Positions 33,995 to 45,763 of a stretch of 64,000 nt of DNA are shown piece by piece. A model generated the notes under the pieces. It worked only from the letters and a program-made list of their open reading frames with translations. It was not told the origin of the DNA and ran no database searches. How positions within the stretch are numbered: the stretch's first letter is position 1; each line of letters opens with the position of its first letter. A program made the translations under genes and the position numbers. This DNA comes from Pisaster brevispinus (Eukaryota > Echinodermata > Asteroidea > Forcipulatida > Asteriidae): contig JAMKCF010000011.1 of assembly GCA_023634235.1 (NCBI GenBank), positions 18,586,027-18,650,026 of the forward strand, in the 5' to 3' direction.

Positions 33995-34405
33995 GAAAAG
34001 TGTGTTACGGACCAGCATGTCCGACATGGACCATTATGTCCGACAACCAATTTGAGACAAAACATCCAACACACTGTGTTTGTCGTGCCTTTGTGTACGA
34101 CAAACCATTGTGTCCGACCCATTGTGTCCAATAAGCAACTATGTCAGACAAACCATTATGTCCAACAAACCATTACGTCCGACCCATTGTGTCCGACAAA
34201 CCATTATGTCCGACAAACCATTTTGTCTGATCCATTGTGTCCTACAAACCATTATGTCCGATCCATTGTGTCCGACAAACCATTATGTCCGACCCATTGT
34301 GCCCGACAAACCATTATGTCTGATCCATTGTGTCCGACAAACCCTAATTTCTGATCCATGTTGTCCAGAAACCCCCCCCCCAAAAAAAAAAATAAAAATA
34401 CGTCC
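33995..34405. repeat. GTCCGAC minisatellite, main array
   Basis: About twelve to fifteen units of 30-33 bp alternate CATTATGTCCGACAAAC and CATTGTGTCCGACAAAC halves (ACCATTATGTCCGACCCATT). Long ORFs run through it in several frames only because the unit lacks stops. It decays into a poly-C/poly-A tract near 34375. Confidence 0.9.
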
Positions 34406-34654
34406 AATTAGTGTCCTAACCATTACGTCTGTATTTGTTTAGGACAAACCATCTTTGACATATGGCCCACGTTATTAATAACGGTGCATTACACGTGTGC
34501 ATCAAATTGCGACAACTAAACACTTTGCCGGCTGGAATCATGTTAAATATATAATCCTGTAGACAACTAGCTCGGGGAAAAGTAAGCATATGTCCCTACT
34601 GTATAATATAAGGCTTGGTTTATGGTACTGAAGGTATTAAACAGTACAAGCATA

Positions 34655-34985
34655 AAAAACATCGTTTACTTTTAGTCGGAAACTTACTGATTATGAGGTT
34701 CGTACTTGAACCATTTTTTCCCTGTGAAAAATGAAGTCGTCTTCGAGAAGACTGTACCTGAAAACCTTACAAATAAAACCGCAACAGCTGATTTCGGTTG
34801 TTACAACCAAAAGTGCTGAAAATTTGGAATGGATTTTCACTACTTTCTCGTGACTCTCACCACGGAATAAGCTCAAATGTTCACAGATTTGTAACTTCAT
34901 TTTTTTTATGATTGATGACGCAAAACATGAACACGGTCGACGACTGTTTCATCAGCTCTGCCAATCCTGTAGAAAACCTTTCAAA
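34655..34985 (+). repeat. Dispersed repeat family B, copy 1
   Basis: GTCGGAAACTTACTGATTAT, GAAAAATGAAGTCGTCTTCG, AACAGCTGATTTCGG and GCAAAACATGAACACGG recur in the same order at 57047-57392 and, inverted, at 62700-63062. Confidence 0.7.
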
Positions 34986-35310
34986 GTGAGACACCAAGCT
35001 GAAATGGAAGCGCTTATCATCGCATACACAATTGCAGCTTACGGCGCAAGGACAGACAACAAATTACCGGTAACCTTGGAGGTTTTTTTATGGAAAATGT
35101 TTTTCCCTGAGACAGATCCGCAGTAATTACTTCCTATACCTGCAACTCACCTAATAATATCAGGATTACGAACACGGTTTGCCTCAATAACATGTTTAGT
35201 ATTCTACGAGCAACTGTCGATAATCCTCGCTGTGTTTGTATGAACAAAATACATGAATCCACTTTTTTTTCCAAATGCAATTCATCTGTCTGTTTGAATT
35301 TTGTTAAAGG

Positions 35311-35532
35311 GATTGTATACTTTCGGTAATTACTCCCAACAACAATTAATTAATATTAAAACTTACTTGTTAAAGAGCACCGTGGAGCTGTTGATACTAT
35401 AGTGTGTTTTTTCGTTCATAATTTTCTTGCAAAGAAAATTTCACAGGTTTGGTATTTTATGCATGTGTTGGGATACTCCAAGTGAGGCTATACTGGTGTT
35501 TGACAATTACCAAAAGTATACCCTGACTTTAA
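35311..35532 (+). mobile_element. MITE of the CTGCAGCTGTTGA family, internally deleted
   Basis: The ends GGGATTGTATACTTTCGGTA and AATTACCAAAAGTATACCCT are inverted repeats. The interior has AAAGAGCACCGTGGAGCTGT and TTCACAGGTTTGGTATTTTA but lacks the central part present in the 59895 copy. Confidence 0.7.
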
Positions 35533-35774
35533 ATGCCGGTATAACGTCGCGCTATTATATAATAGGCTAGGTTGATTAATACACTATGGATGCCATTTGA
35601 ATATGGAATGCTTTCTTTCAAAATTGACACTGATAACAAACCGTTTGTTGCAGCGAGAATAATCCAACCATTTATAAAGGTGCTGCCAGGTCTTCTGGAT
35701 ATAGATATCCAATGTAAAACCCTTGACAGAAAAATAGATCCCTACCTTAAGCGTTTTTTAAAGGAAAATTAAAC

Positions 35775-35985
35775 CGTAATGTCCGACCCATTTTGCTCGA
35801 CACACCATTATGTCCGACCCATTTTGCTCGACGAACCATTATGTACGATCCATATTGTCCGACAAGCCATAATGTACAATCAATTTTGTCCGACAAACCA
35901 ACCAATATGTCCAACCCATTTTGTGCGACCTTTTGCGTCCGACAAACCATGTCAAACCATACGGTTTATGTCGGACATAATGCCT
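35775..35985. repeat. GTCCGAC minisatellite, second array
   Basis: Units such as TAATGTCCGACCCATTTTGC and TCGACACACCATTATGTCCG run for about 200 bp, diverged from the main array 1.4 kb away (CATTTTG in place of CATTGTG). It ends in an inverted unit, GTTTATGTCGGACATAATG. Confidence 0.85.
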
Positions 35986-37742
35986 ACTCAAACTCAAAGA
36001 AATTATTAAAGATTTTATTATAACAATCAACTGCCTCCTAGCGCATATGGGAACTCCGTAGGCCTACGTTTTTTTAATACAATATAGGTCTGATACATCC
36101 GTTAATATTGAATAAATTGTTGTTTTTCAGCCGTCAACAACAAATACCAATGTGTCATCTGTTATGGTCTATCAGCTTGAAAAAATATTGCGTTGAATAT
36201 CTATCACTTGCCTAAATCTACAGGAAGCTTTCAAACAGTTGGCAAATTCATATCAGATTCATCTCAACTAAATGGGGAAGACGGGATGACATTTTTTACT
36301 GTACAACGAAACAGATGTAACTTCATAGGTATTTTTGGTTCACATGTACCCAAATAATTTCCAACGACCGTGTTTTCATTCCAGAATAAACTAGAGGACT
36401 GTAGTGTATTCTGAACATCTAAAGAATCCTGCTCAACTCGACAAAATACCTTGTCGTTTGATTGACAACACCAGGCAAATTAAAGTACTTAGTTCTTTAC
36501 TTAAAAATCGTACGATGCAGGCATATAACTACGTCTGTGAGACCTTTTCAATATTAATTAGTTGGAAATCCATAAATTAAAGCAGTTAGTTAGAAATCAA
36601 TAAATTAAAACTGAGAGAAGAGCCAAATAAGCCACGTGTTTTCCACTGACAATTCCCAGATGAAGACGACGTGGGTTGTGATTTTCACAATAACTTGTAC
36701 CATCTCAAATTTGATTTCAAATAGAAGTGTTACTTTAACTCTGATTGCAAAGGACGTTTGCTTTGAATTAGAGAAACACAAAAACAGAAAAAATGTATAT
36801 AAAAAAACCACAAAAAAACAACAACACCAAAACAGTAGAGGGCCTGTATGGTTGTCAAATCACGGGATGGATAAGAGCGGTGCGTATATAGCAGATACCT
36901 GCATCTATTTTTGTTCAAGATCGCGATAGAAATAGCGGCCTTGTGTTCCTTTCTTGTTATGCGGGGATGCTATATGGCATGCTGTATCGACCAGCCAAAA
37001 CAGCTGAAGAGACCACTGCAATGAAGAAGCGTCAAGCTGTCGTCTATTGCAAGTCACTCTACCGACCGGGACAGCTCGACAAACCTTCCGGGCACACACG
37101 ACGGACGGACGGACGGGAAAACCGGGTGTATCATCGGCACAACGCCCCGTCACAAATCGTATTACATACAAAAACACAGTGGTTATAACCGCCAACGCAG
37201 TTTATAACGCCGCGCAGTGACCTAGCTTGGGAAACGGAGATAGATATGCCGTGCTTGCTGCACGCTATGTCAACACAATTATAAACTCGGAGAGATTGTT
37301 TTGTTGTAAGGCATCTTCACTTTCAGCCTTCTTGCAAAGAATAACAAGAGGGATGGGGTTAGGGGAGGCAGTAACAGGAACCCTCAAAACCGACGGTTCA
37401 ATCAGCAAGAGACAATGTTTCAAAGTATTGACACAGTACATTGTTACATAAAATGGCCAATTTCATGTCTCAAGGAAGACGTGAATGCCAAAGTGAGCCT
37501 CGCATTTAAATATCTGACAGCAGAAAAAAAATCCAGCGGCTGCAAAACCAGCGGCTGCAAAACCAGCTTATTTTTTGACAGTAGGCCTAAATCAAACTCA
37601 AATTATGGCCTTCATCAGCTTTTCTGATTTGCAACTTTCCTTTTTGGTGATTTCTTTCTGGGAAAATATTAATGAGCAAATTGCGGGCTGCATTCAATGT
37701 TAATCACGTCATCTCTAACGGTGACCTTTATTATGATATCAC

Positions 37743-37867
37743 TTGTAGAATGTGTAATGGTTTTAAAAGGCTAATTACATTAATGACATTGGACATTTCA
37801 CGACAAAACAAATTGTAGAATGTGTAATGGTTTTAAAAGGCTAATTACATTAATGACATTGGACATT
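37743..37867. repeat. 70-bp-period tandem duplication
   Basis: A 55-bp block starting TTGTAGAATGTGTAATGGTT is identical at 37743 and 37813. The lack of differences points to a recent event. Confidence 0.92.
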
Positions 37868-38671
37868 AAACGGAAAAAAATTAACTGCCGCCAATTCCAA
37901 CTTGCCAAAGAAACACCTGTTTTGAATTGGCAATAAAGAGTATATGGCCCTAAAACATCCTCCATGGGGAACATCCATCATGGCTTTCTAAACGACAGTC
38001 TGAAATAGTTTCCTTGTGTTATGCACATGGCCTCATATAAATCCATACTTGTTCGAATTATAAATGACTGACTCTATATTCATTAGACGTATTAAGCTCC
38101 TTACGGAATGACGTCATAGCGCGTCAATTGCAACTGTAACCATCCGCTTGGGCCGCACTGTGACCAAGCAATTCTTCCCAGAGAAACAAACTAACTTTAT
38201 TACTCGGGCAAAATTTATGAAAAGCTACAAATAGGCTTGTTTGTTGCTTGTTTTAATCATGTTTTGGTCGATCTGAAAACATTTAACCACAAAATAGACT
38301 TTTAGTTGAATAACAAGGTTTGGAAAAATACAACATAATCTTATGATTTCTTACAGTACATAACCATTAAATCGATAGGTCAAACAACCAGGTTGTTACC
38401 TCGGGGAAAATTAAACTCTTTGTTTGAAAATTAAAATCTTAGCGTGATTTAAAAAAAACTGTTTCTTTACAAAACAATATCAAGATTTTTCGACGTAGGC
38501 AAATGTTAATAAATGGAACATCAATTTGACATCTTCAAGAGCAGTAGCAGATACATTTGTCTTTTAAAGAAGATTGACCCACTATTGCAATCATTACATA
38601 AGTAGAAAACCAAACATTGATGTATGGTAGAAAACTGGCTTGTGAAATCAAACATTCTTCTGAAATACCGC

Positions 38672-38737
38672 AGCTGTCGTCCAATGATCTGCCTTCTTAT
38701 GCGTCAGTGGGGGCGCTGTTTTAGAGTGTGACGTCAT
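38672..38737. repeat. Dispersed 65-bp repeat ending in a CRE, copy 2
   Basis: GTCCAATGATCTGCCTTCTT, GTGGGGGCGCTGTTTTAGAG and TGTGACGTCATAT match the copy at 14463. Confidence 0.65.
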
Positions 38738-40941
38738 ATGCAAGGGATCTAGGCTGTATGATATTTTTGATTCCAATCATACAATATAACTTTTTACAGG
38801 GGCAATTCATGCACCTACTTATACATATATATAGACAATGTACATTAATTTTAGAAACCAAATTAACGCGGCACAAATACAAAACCGTTTCATGCGTTCC
38901 AGTGGGCAATTGCTAATGATGGAAGTACCATTGCTATCTACTGTGGACAGCTGATGAAGGCTGTGAAGCCTTCACATTAGACGATGTGTGCACGCATCCA
39001 ACACACCAACCGCAATACCGTTCGGATGGCAGTTTCCAGGAAATTTTATCTCATGCGGTACATTCTAGCGGATGGGAGTGGGTGTGTGTTTAAAAATGCA
39101 TCACTGAGACATGGTTAATTATTATTAAAAGCAGTCTATGAAGAAATAAATGTCTTCCATTTATCAATGTCACAGCCGACCGTGTGACAAAACCAAGAAC
39201 TCACAGTCTCACTAAGTGCAAAGTCATCCTTTCTGAATGAACATATTAATTGATGACCTCTGATTAATATGTAATTCTACAAGTTAAACATCAAGCGTGT
39301 GTTTTAATTTCGACTAAAAGCAATTCCGCTGGAAAGATAAAACAAAAATGTGACAGTTTCTTTTTCCTTAAAATTAATCTGAAGTACCCATTTATCAATG
39401 GCATAACAATCTGAGCGTTTTTTTTTTACATGGCTGGTGATTCGAGACATGTGATTACATGTAGTATTTTGCAAGGATGTTGTCAACATACCTATGCAGT
39501 GCCCTATAGCAACGCATATATCTATGCATTGGTTATTTAAGACCCCAACATCATTTTAATGGAAACCAAGGACTCGTTAAGCTTTTCGACGGAATAGTTT
39601 TTCCCCGTTCTTGCCCTACGAGAGAGAGAGAGAGAGAGAGTGAAGCCCGAGGAGGTTGTGAATAATGCAGGGTGTTCAACCTACGAACGGTATTTTATAC
39701 GGAAGATGGCACAGCTCGGAAGACCGACCAGGTGGTGACGTTGGTGATGACGTCTTGAAATCTGACAGGCTAGGCGCGCTCAGAATGCGCTGTCGACATT
39801 TGAAGCTAGCTTCAACTTGCAGCACGTATCACACGGAGGGTTCACGTAATTATTTCTTAATATGAACATAAGTAATTACAGAAATGCCTTCGGGGTTTTG
39901 CATATCACCCTTACTGCATTCCACGATGAATTGCAAACGGTTTTAAAATACTCTTAAATACTCGTCTATTGGTGTTTTCTTGAATCAATTTAATCAATTC
40001 CTTCACTCGAACCCAAATTCAAGTGATTGACATCATAGTCTATGTAATTCAATACGATTATTTCAAAACTCACTTTTGTTTACATGCCAAATGAAGGTTA
40101 TCAAGCACTGCTCGAGTGTTTGAAATCATCGAGAACGTATACGTTAGAGGTGAAAATGGGTATAGGCCTAGTGACATCTTTGAAGCATCCCCACATTAAT
40201 GTGTTTGTCTAACTACTAAAGTAACACGTGCGTGCAAAATGTTATAAGGAAGATTCAAAAGCAGATTACCAGAAATATGAATGCAACCAATGTTCAAAAT
40301 TGTTGTTTCACCCAAGAACGTGGAATTCCAGGGTATGGTGTAACCTTCAAGTAATTGAAACGAGGAAGAACACGGAGGAAGAAAACAATTACCCCCCAAA
40401 AGAACACAGAACGTAATCTATACAGGTTGTGTATTGAACAAATAAATAAACGTACAGGACTCTATGGATCTTGCCTCGCCGATATTGATTATATACAACG
40501 TTGGATCTAAAAATAGTTTAAAACAAATACACCGTGGCGAAAGGTTTCCAATACTCTATCCCGATTCTTTCAATCTAGCGCCGTGGACTCGGTCGTACCG
40601 GTAAAAAACATAAACCAATCGTCGTTCACCGAACGATTCACGGATAAGACAGATCAGAAGGCCCCCCATAAGTGACGTCAGCAAACAGCCGAGATCTCGC
40701 AAACCTTTGCTCGTTTTGTCCGAGATTCTAAAAACGTAAGCAGAGGCCTACATCGGGAAAGACTCGTTTTAATGCCGTTGGGTTAGCGTAACAGAAACGT
40801 TTTTAACGAGCGGAGAACATTGGTTTAAACCTTGGTAATCATCTTTTGTAAACACCAGTTACCGGCTAGAAAAAGAAGCTGAAACGCTCCCTGCTACTTT
40901 CTTTCTGCTTTTTTTTTTCACGTGGTCTTTTCTGTTTGCAG

Positions 40942-41128
40942 GATTTATGAAATAAGGCCCAATATGATGAGAAGCATAAGGCACATAATGTCAAGGAAAG
41001 CAGAGGAACAGAACCTGGCCGAGATCAAACGGGACACTTGGCGGCTGTCCGTTTGTCACACACTATCAACCTCATTACAACATGACGGCTTTGTGATAAA
41101 CCTCACTCCAATTGCCATGTGCGAGTGA
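40942..41128 (+). CDS. Possible terminal coding exon, product not recognised
   Basis: A long pyrimidine tract (from about 40890) ends in TTTTCTGTTTGCAG, one of the best acceptors in the window. It is followed by an open frame of 62 codons to a TGA. It reads IYEIRPNMMRSIRHIMSRKA, EEQNLAEIKRDTWRLSVCHT and ends TPIAMCE. The first half is basic and could be an amphipathic helix. No upstream exon or poly-A signal was assigned, and no family is recognised. Confidence 0.3.
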
Positions 41129-41429
41129 TTGGTAAAACCTGGTGTGGGATATGACTCGACGATCGGGAGTCAAAACTAACACGGTATGGTATTTACCAGA
41201 AAGAAAACACGGCTCAAATTAAATCCAGGGCTTCCATTGGGGAAATATCGATAAGTATGGTCCTTCACAGTGTTGACTATTTCCAATGTTGGTGATAGCT
41301 CACTGCACATTGTTCATCATCCCATCAGTCTCTTAAGGCTTATATCCACACATCAAGTCTCATTTAAGAAGTAACTGTACCTAGGAGTCTTGCGGGTACA
41401 GCCGTATGGAAGTCTCTTTAGGGAAGAGT

Positions 41430-41638
41430 GTCAGATCCGAGTCATATGGCCCTGACCAATTTCTGAGTCAGTATGACCAAGAATCCGTGTCAAAATGACA
41501 TAGAAATGGCTCAAAATGACGCAAAATAAAAACAAATTTCAGTTTAAACCACTTTCCGTGTCAGCCTGACCCACAAATGGGTCAGCCCCCCTAGGACCCA
41601 GAATACGTGTCAATTCTGACCCGGTTGTTTTTAGAACG
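41430..41638. mobile_element. GGGTCA MITE, copy 2
   Basis: GGCCCTGACCAATTTCTGAG, TCAGTATGACCAAGAATCCG, TCAGCCTGACCCACAAATGG and CAATTCTGACCCGGTTG preserve the order of copy 1. The left end is degraded. Confidence 0.7.
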
Positions 41639-42877
41639 CGAGACGAGCTATTAGTCTCATTTTATGCTCAGAATACGTTATTGACCCAAATGCAGGAAGG
41701 GCAATTTTAAAAACCAGTGTGGTCACTATACCACGGTCAACTTTAGAATAGGTATCTTGCTTGGTACAACCGATTACAACAACCCGATTTCAACAACGTA
41801 CAACTATTAACTGGCTCTCCTCAGACCTGCCAGTCTAGATGATCTAAAGATGATGACCACACTAGCGAACGAACGAACGAACGACGTAAAAACAGAGCCA
41901 GGTTTTAGAAAGTGAATTCGGAACCGGTCTTCTGTTCTGGGATACCGGATAGTACTACAGCCCCCATGAGAACGATGGATTTACATAGGCAAGTATTTAT
42001 ACAGGGGGCAAATCTCTCAAGGCCGTCTAACACAAGATAATAGTCTTTAAAAACAAGAGCTGCAATCTACGGGGAACGCAAACAAGCTATTAGTTTGGAC
42101 GATGCAAGTTAAGGGCTGCACTTGAACATCTCACATGTTATCTACGTCTTAAACCATTGCAACAATTGCCGAAGTAGCCTTAAAGATACTTGGCCCTGGA
42201 TTTGACGGAAGTATGTTAAATAAACCCAAGAAATACAACAAGAAAACATGACATATTCTGGTGAAGAAAAGCAGGCAAATGAAGGCAGGCAAGTTGCGTA
42301 GAGTGTCAACGAGTTTACAGACCGATTTAAAAAAAAAAAAACATAATTCCTGAAACATCTGCATGGATGAAACTTCAATCGAAATGGCCACAAAAGATCC
42401 ACCTGTATGGTGTACGACATCACAAAAGCCATGGATACTAACGGTGCAACGCTACACTTGCAAGACGTTGCAACCCAAGCCTTTAATCCTCTCTTTTACA
42501 TGACATCTGCTCTTCAAGACCAACAAAAACAAAACGTATATACGCTCAACTCGATACGTCAATACCTGAGAAAGAGGAAGTTTGCATCGCTGTGGTTTAT
42601 CTACCGGGATATCCAGTGGAAGCCCTCAAGCCAGACACATTCGTGACCGAAAATCGTCAGAGAAAAACATAAAAAACATAAAGGCTTTACGTTCTCACTC
42701 GTTTTTTTGGGTTACATATTAGCTGTCTAATGCTATTTGAAAAAAAAACCTTCAAACACGAAAATGCTCAGCCAGGTTTTTCGCAAAGTAGTGCAACAGA
42801 CCATGGAGGTAATTTCTACCTCCATGAACGGACGAAGTGTAAAACACAAAGCGAAACAACAGTGAGCATATTTTGAG

Positions 42878-42945
42878 GCCGTGGTCCGAATTGGCGGTTA
42901 CAGCTACAGCCGTAGCCGCAAATTCAGACCCAGCCTTAGATACAA
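42878..42945. repeat. Foldback related to the 7568 MITE
   Basis: CCGAATTGGCGGTTACAGCT and AGCCGTAGCCGCAAATTCAG are inverted halves. The GCGG-TAC-GC-T words match the 7568 element. Confidence 0.5.
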
Positions 42946-43151
42946 CAAAGAGTACCGGTATTTTTAGTTGCTCACCAATTCAGTAATTCAAGAAACAAGT
43001 GGCTAGCAATGAAGTTATCTGTTATTTAGGTTGTATCGTAAACTTGGGTGTGATCCCTGGTTACACGGCAGCTATCAGTATTATGGCTTCTGACTGGCAC
43101 CCCCCGAACAAAGATACTGTGTTGAGTATTTGGGGAGACCGCCAACATAGG

Positions 43152-43225
43152 GCTGGATAGCTCAGTTGGTAGAGCGCCGGTACGTTTACCCGGAGGTCGT
43201 TTGTTCAAGTCAAATTTTTTTTTCA
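43152..43225 (+). repeat. tRNA-derived SINE head or tRNA pseudogene
   Basis: GGGCTGGATAGCTCAGTTGG TAGAGCGCCGG is an excellent tRNA 5' half with A box. CCCGGAGGTCGTTTGTTCAA GTCAAATT is a B-box arm that has lost its GGTTC core. No matching 3' acceptor stem is present, and a T-run follows directly. It resembles tRNA-Thr but is not a functional gene as it stands. Confidence 0.6.
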
Positions 43226-43799
43226 AACCCAAATTATTCTGTTATTTAAAAAATGTATTAATACATAAAGAATAAATCCAGGCCAAGGCTGTTATCTAAG
43301 GTGAAACAATTTGCAATGTTGAGAGAATGGCTAACAAAAAACGCTTAAAATACTTCTGCAATGGACTGTGGCATTTGTTGAAGGCTGGGTTTTATACATG
43401 ATACCTGTGTAGCATCATCTTCTAAGCTCTACCCTAAATGTGTTGAGACATTTTGCCACAAAATGGCAACTACATACGGACAGGTTAACCATAGTGTAAT
43501 GCATTGTTAGGATACCTTGTTATTTCAGTACACGAAATGCATATTGAACGTCACCTCAATTCTGAGAAAACCATATTAATTATTGACAAACATCTCCTCT
43601 ATTAATTAATACAATTATTATCTGTCCGGTGGAGACGTGCCAGCCAAATTGGTGAAGGTCAGCAGGATGGTCGTATAATGTACTGCGTTCTGCATGTGCG
43701 GTAGCAGACACAGAGAAAGGGCCGAGGCATTAGTTACATAAGACTTCCACTTCCAGCTTGAAGTGCGTTTAGTAGATTAGACTCGCAAAATTTGTGGTA

Positions 43800-44110
43800 G
43801 GCTAGCTACCTTTACTGAGGAGGGTAATTACTCCAAAAATTAATGACCGTATAAAACTTACTTGGTAAGGAGCACTGCAGCTGTTGACAGTGCATAACAC
43901 TTTGAGAAACAATTCCCTTCAAGGGATTGTGGTTTAAAAGAGAGGGATTCAAAAATATTTTATTCTAAGAAAGGTTTCAGCACGAAACGTTTCTCAGGTT
44001 GTGTATTCAAACTACGGATTATTCTTCCTGCGTGGACATTACAAATCCAGATTTTCGGCGAAAGCTCAGAAACGCCACCACCTTTTGGGATGACATTTTC
44101 ACAGGTTAGT
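43800..44110 (+). mobile_element. MITE of the CTGCAGCTGTTGA family, partial
   Basis: GGGTAATTACTCCAAAAATT, AATGACCGTATAAAACTTAC, GGAGCACTGCAGCTGTTGAC and CACGAAACGTTTCTCAGG follow the family order. The right end changes into other sequence near 44110. Confidence 0.6.
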
Positions 44111-44350
44111 TTGATTGTTATATACATTATATGATTAAAACAATCGAACGGTTCCAAAACTAGGAATCTGACTCTGAACTTTGCTCATAATACAATATAG
44201 GTACATTCAATACTCTTGTGACTATTATTGTATAGTACTACGCAACATGATATTCAATAATAATAGCAATAGCATAAATTGAAAGGAATTCATTTACAGA
44301 CAATTGGCAAAGCAACTTGGCAAGAGTCTTTCAACGAGACCCTCACTCAT

Positions 44351-44563
44351 ACACTCGAAAAACTCCCGGTCAGAATCGACCCGGTTCCAGATCCTATGGG
44401 GGCCTGACCAATTTCTGGGTCAGTGTGACCCGGAATCTGTGTTAAAATGACAAAGAAATGGGTCAACTTGAAGCAGAATCGGAGCTTATAATCAATTGTT
44501 TAACCAGTTTCTGGGACAGCCTGACCCAGAAATGGTCAGGCCCCGGGTTTTTAAAGTCTAGAG
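44351..44563. mobile_element. GGGTCA MITE, copy 3
   Basis: It has ends ACTCGAAAAACTCCCGG and CCCCGGGTTTTTAAAGTC. It includes a perfect GGTCA-GTG-TGACC palindrome at 44418-44430. Confidence 0.75.
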
Positions 44564-45530
44564 CATCAATCAGTGTAAATTTTGCGCAAAGTATTTTAAC
44601 GTTATCAAAAGGCCTATTATTATTTACTCATGTACAGTGGTGTTAGTGAATGCTAGAGGACACCGATAGAGTTAGTTTCGATTCCAGAAGATTTAGGGGA
44701 CCAGAAATTGAGAATGCTTTTAACAGTTGCAACTACTTCACCTCGAGAATGATCCTGTGATTACACGCTGCTGACAGACGCGTTGAAAATCTGCCTACAT
44801 TCCACTTTGTAAACCGAAACATTGGGGGGAAACTGGGCCAGCCACTTAAGTCATTATAAAAACAAAAGAAGACAAAAACAACCATTGAACGAGCACAATT
44901 TATACAAGAGTCCCGTTCGTGTTGAGCTGTTGGGGATATTTCTCGGGGTGTTAAGTGAGTTACCTGTGTGCCCTTGCTCTATACCGTGTGCCAATCTAGT
45001 CTGGTTAGACTTGCAAACGATGGTAACTGACTCCGCAATTAACATGGAGCTCTAGGGGTGCCGGGCTTCACAGCCCCCAGAGATATCAACTACAAAAACA
45101 AACACGCCTTGTGGGGAATTGAGAAAGTTGTGTTGATAACGGCGAACTTCAGCCAGCTTTTTCAACATTGGCGAATCGTATGAACTTATTATCACTTTGA
45201 AACAAGTGGTTGTTGGCAAAGAGAGAGTAACTGTGGAATTGTTTGAAACAGTTGGCTAAATAGCCCCAATGCATGTCCCAATGCGCATGATCGGCACGCA
45301 AAGGATTCTGGGTGAAAACTGAGTCCAAGCAACACAAGCACCCATCATGGCGCGCTGACTATGAAGCAATGCAGTACGCGGCTATAAAATCTGGCATATT
45401 TACATGTAAACTACACAGCATGGCGTCCATCTTGACAACTTGATTTATATTGTTAACTGACTTGGTCTCCCGAGATGCATTGCGGTTTATTTTTAAAATG
45501 GTACTTGTGCATATACGCTCTCTTCAGACC

Positions 45531-45763
45531 TACCGGGTCAAAATTGACCCGGATGCTGGGTCACGTGGGGCCAGACCCATTTATTGGACAGTATAACCCG
45601 AATAATGAGTCAATAAAGACCCAGAAGTTGGTTAAATCGTGACGCCTATTCAACAGTCAAAATCCCCCCCCCGGGCTGGTCTCTGGGTCAAGCAGATCTG
45701 GAAACGGGTCAGGCTCCATGTGACCCAAAATCCGGGTCAGGTCTGACACAGGAGGTTTTAGAG
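45531..45763. mobile_element. GGGTCA MITE, copy 4
   Basis: It begins TACCGGGTCAAAATTGACCC and ends CAGGAGGTTTTAGAGTATG. The interior has a poly-C run at about 45665 and more diverged half-sites. Confidence 0.7.

Larger units (their letters stand above)
5589..40680. promoter_or_regulatory. Dispersed TGACGTCA (CRE) octamers, at least 16
   Basis: Exact palindromic TGACGTCA starts at 5589, 11903, 14213, 14520, 15359, 15978, 16696, 17161, 19369, 22487, 26297, 31406, 32719, 38109, 38729 and 40673. The octamer is the full cAMP-response element bound by CREB/ATF factors. Roughly one would be expected by chance in 64 kb at this base composition. Some sit in repeats: 14520 and 38729 are in one family, and 5589 and 14213 have similar flanks. 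Whether any is bound is unknown. Confidence 0.45.
36000..40920. other. AT-rich DNA, no gene recognised
   Basis: Contains an ACGG run at 37083, a 16-bp duplication (AGCGGCTGCAAAACC) at 37543, the tandem duplication at 37743, the CRE repeat at 38672 and a GA microsatellite at 39620-39641. Short ORFs show no domain. Confidence 0.5.

Noticed and set aside
33980..34442. Two ORFs of 120 and 124 codons rich in CPT, SDP and RQTIMSD repeats.
   Set aside because: They are translations of the GTCCGAC minisatellite, which lacks stops in several frames.
43152..43225. Functional tRNA gene.
   Set aside because: The B box is damaged (TTGTTCAAGTC) and the 3' acceptor stem does not pair with the 5' end.
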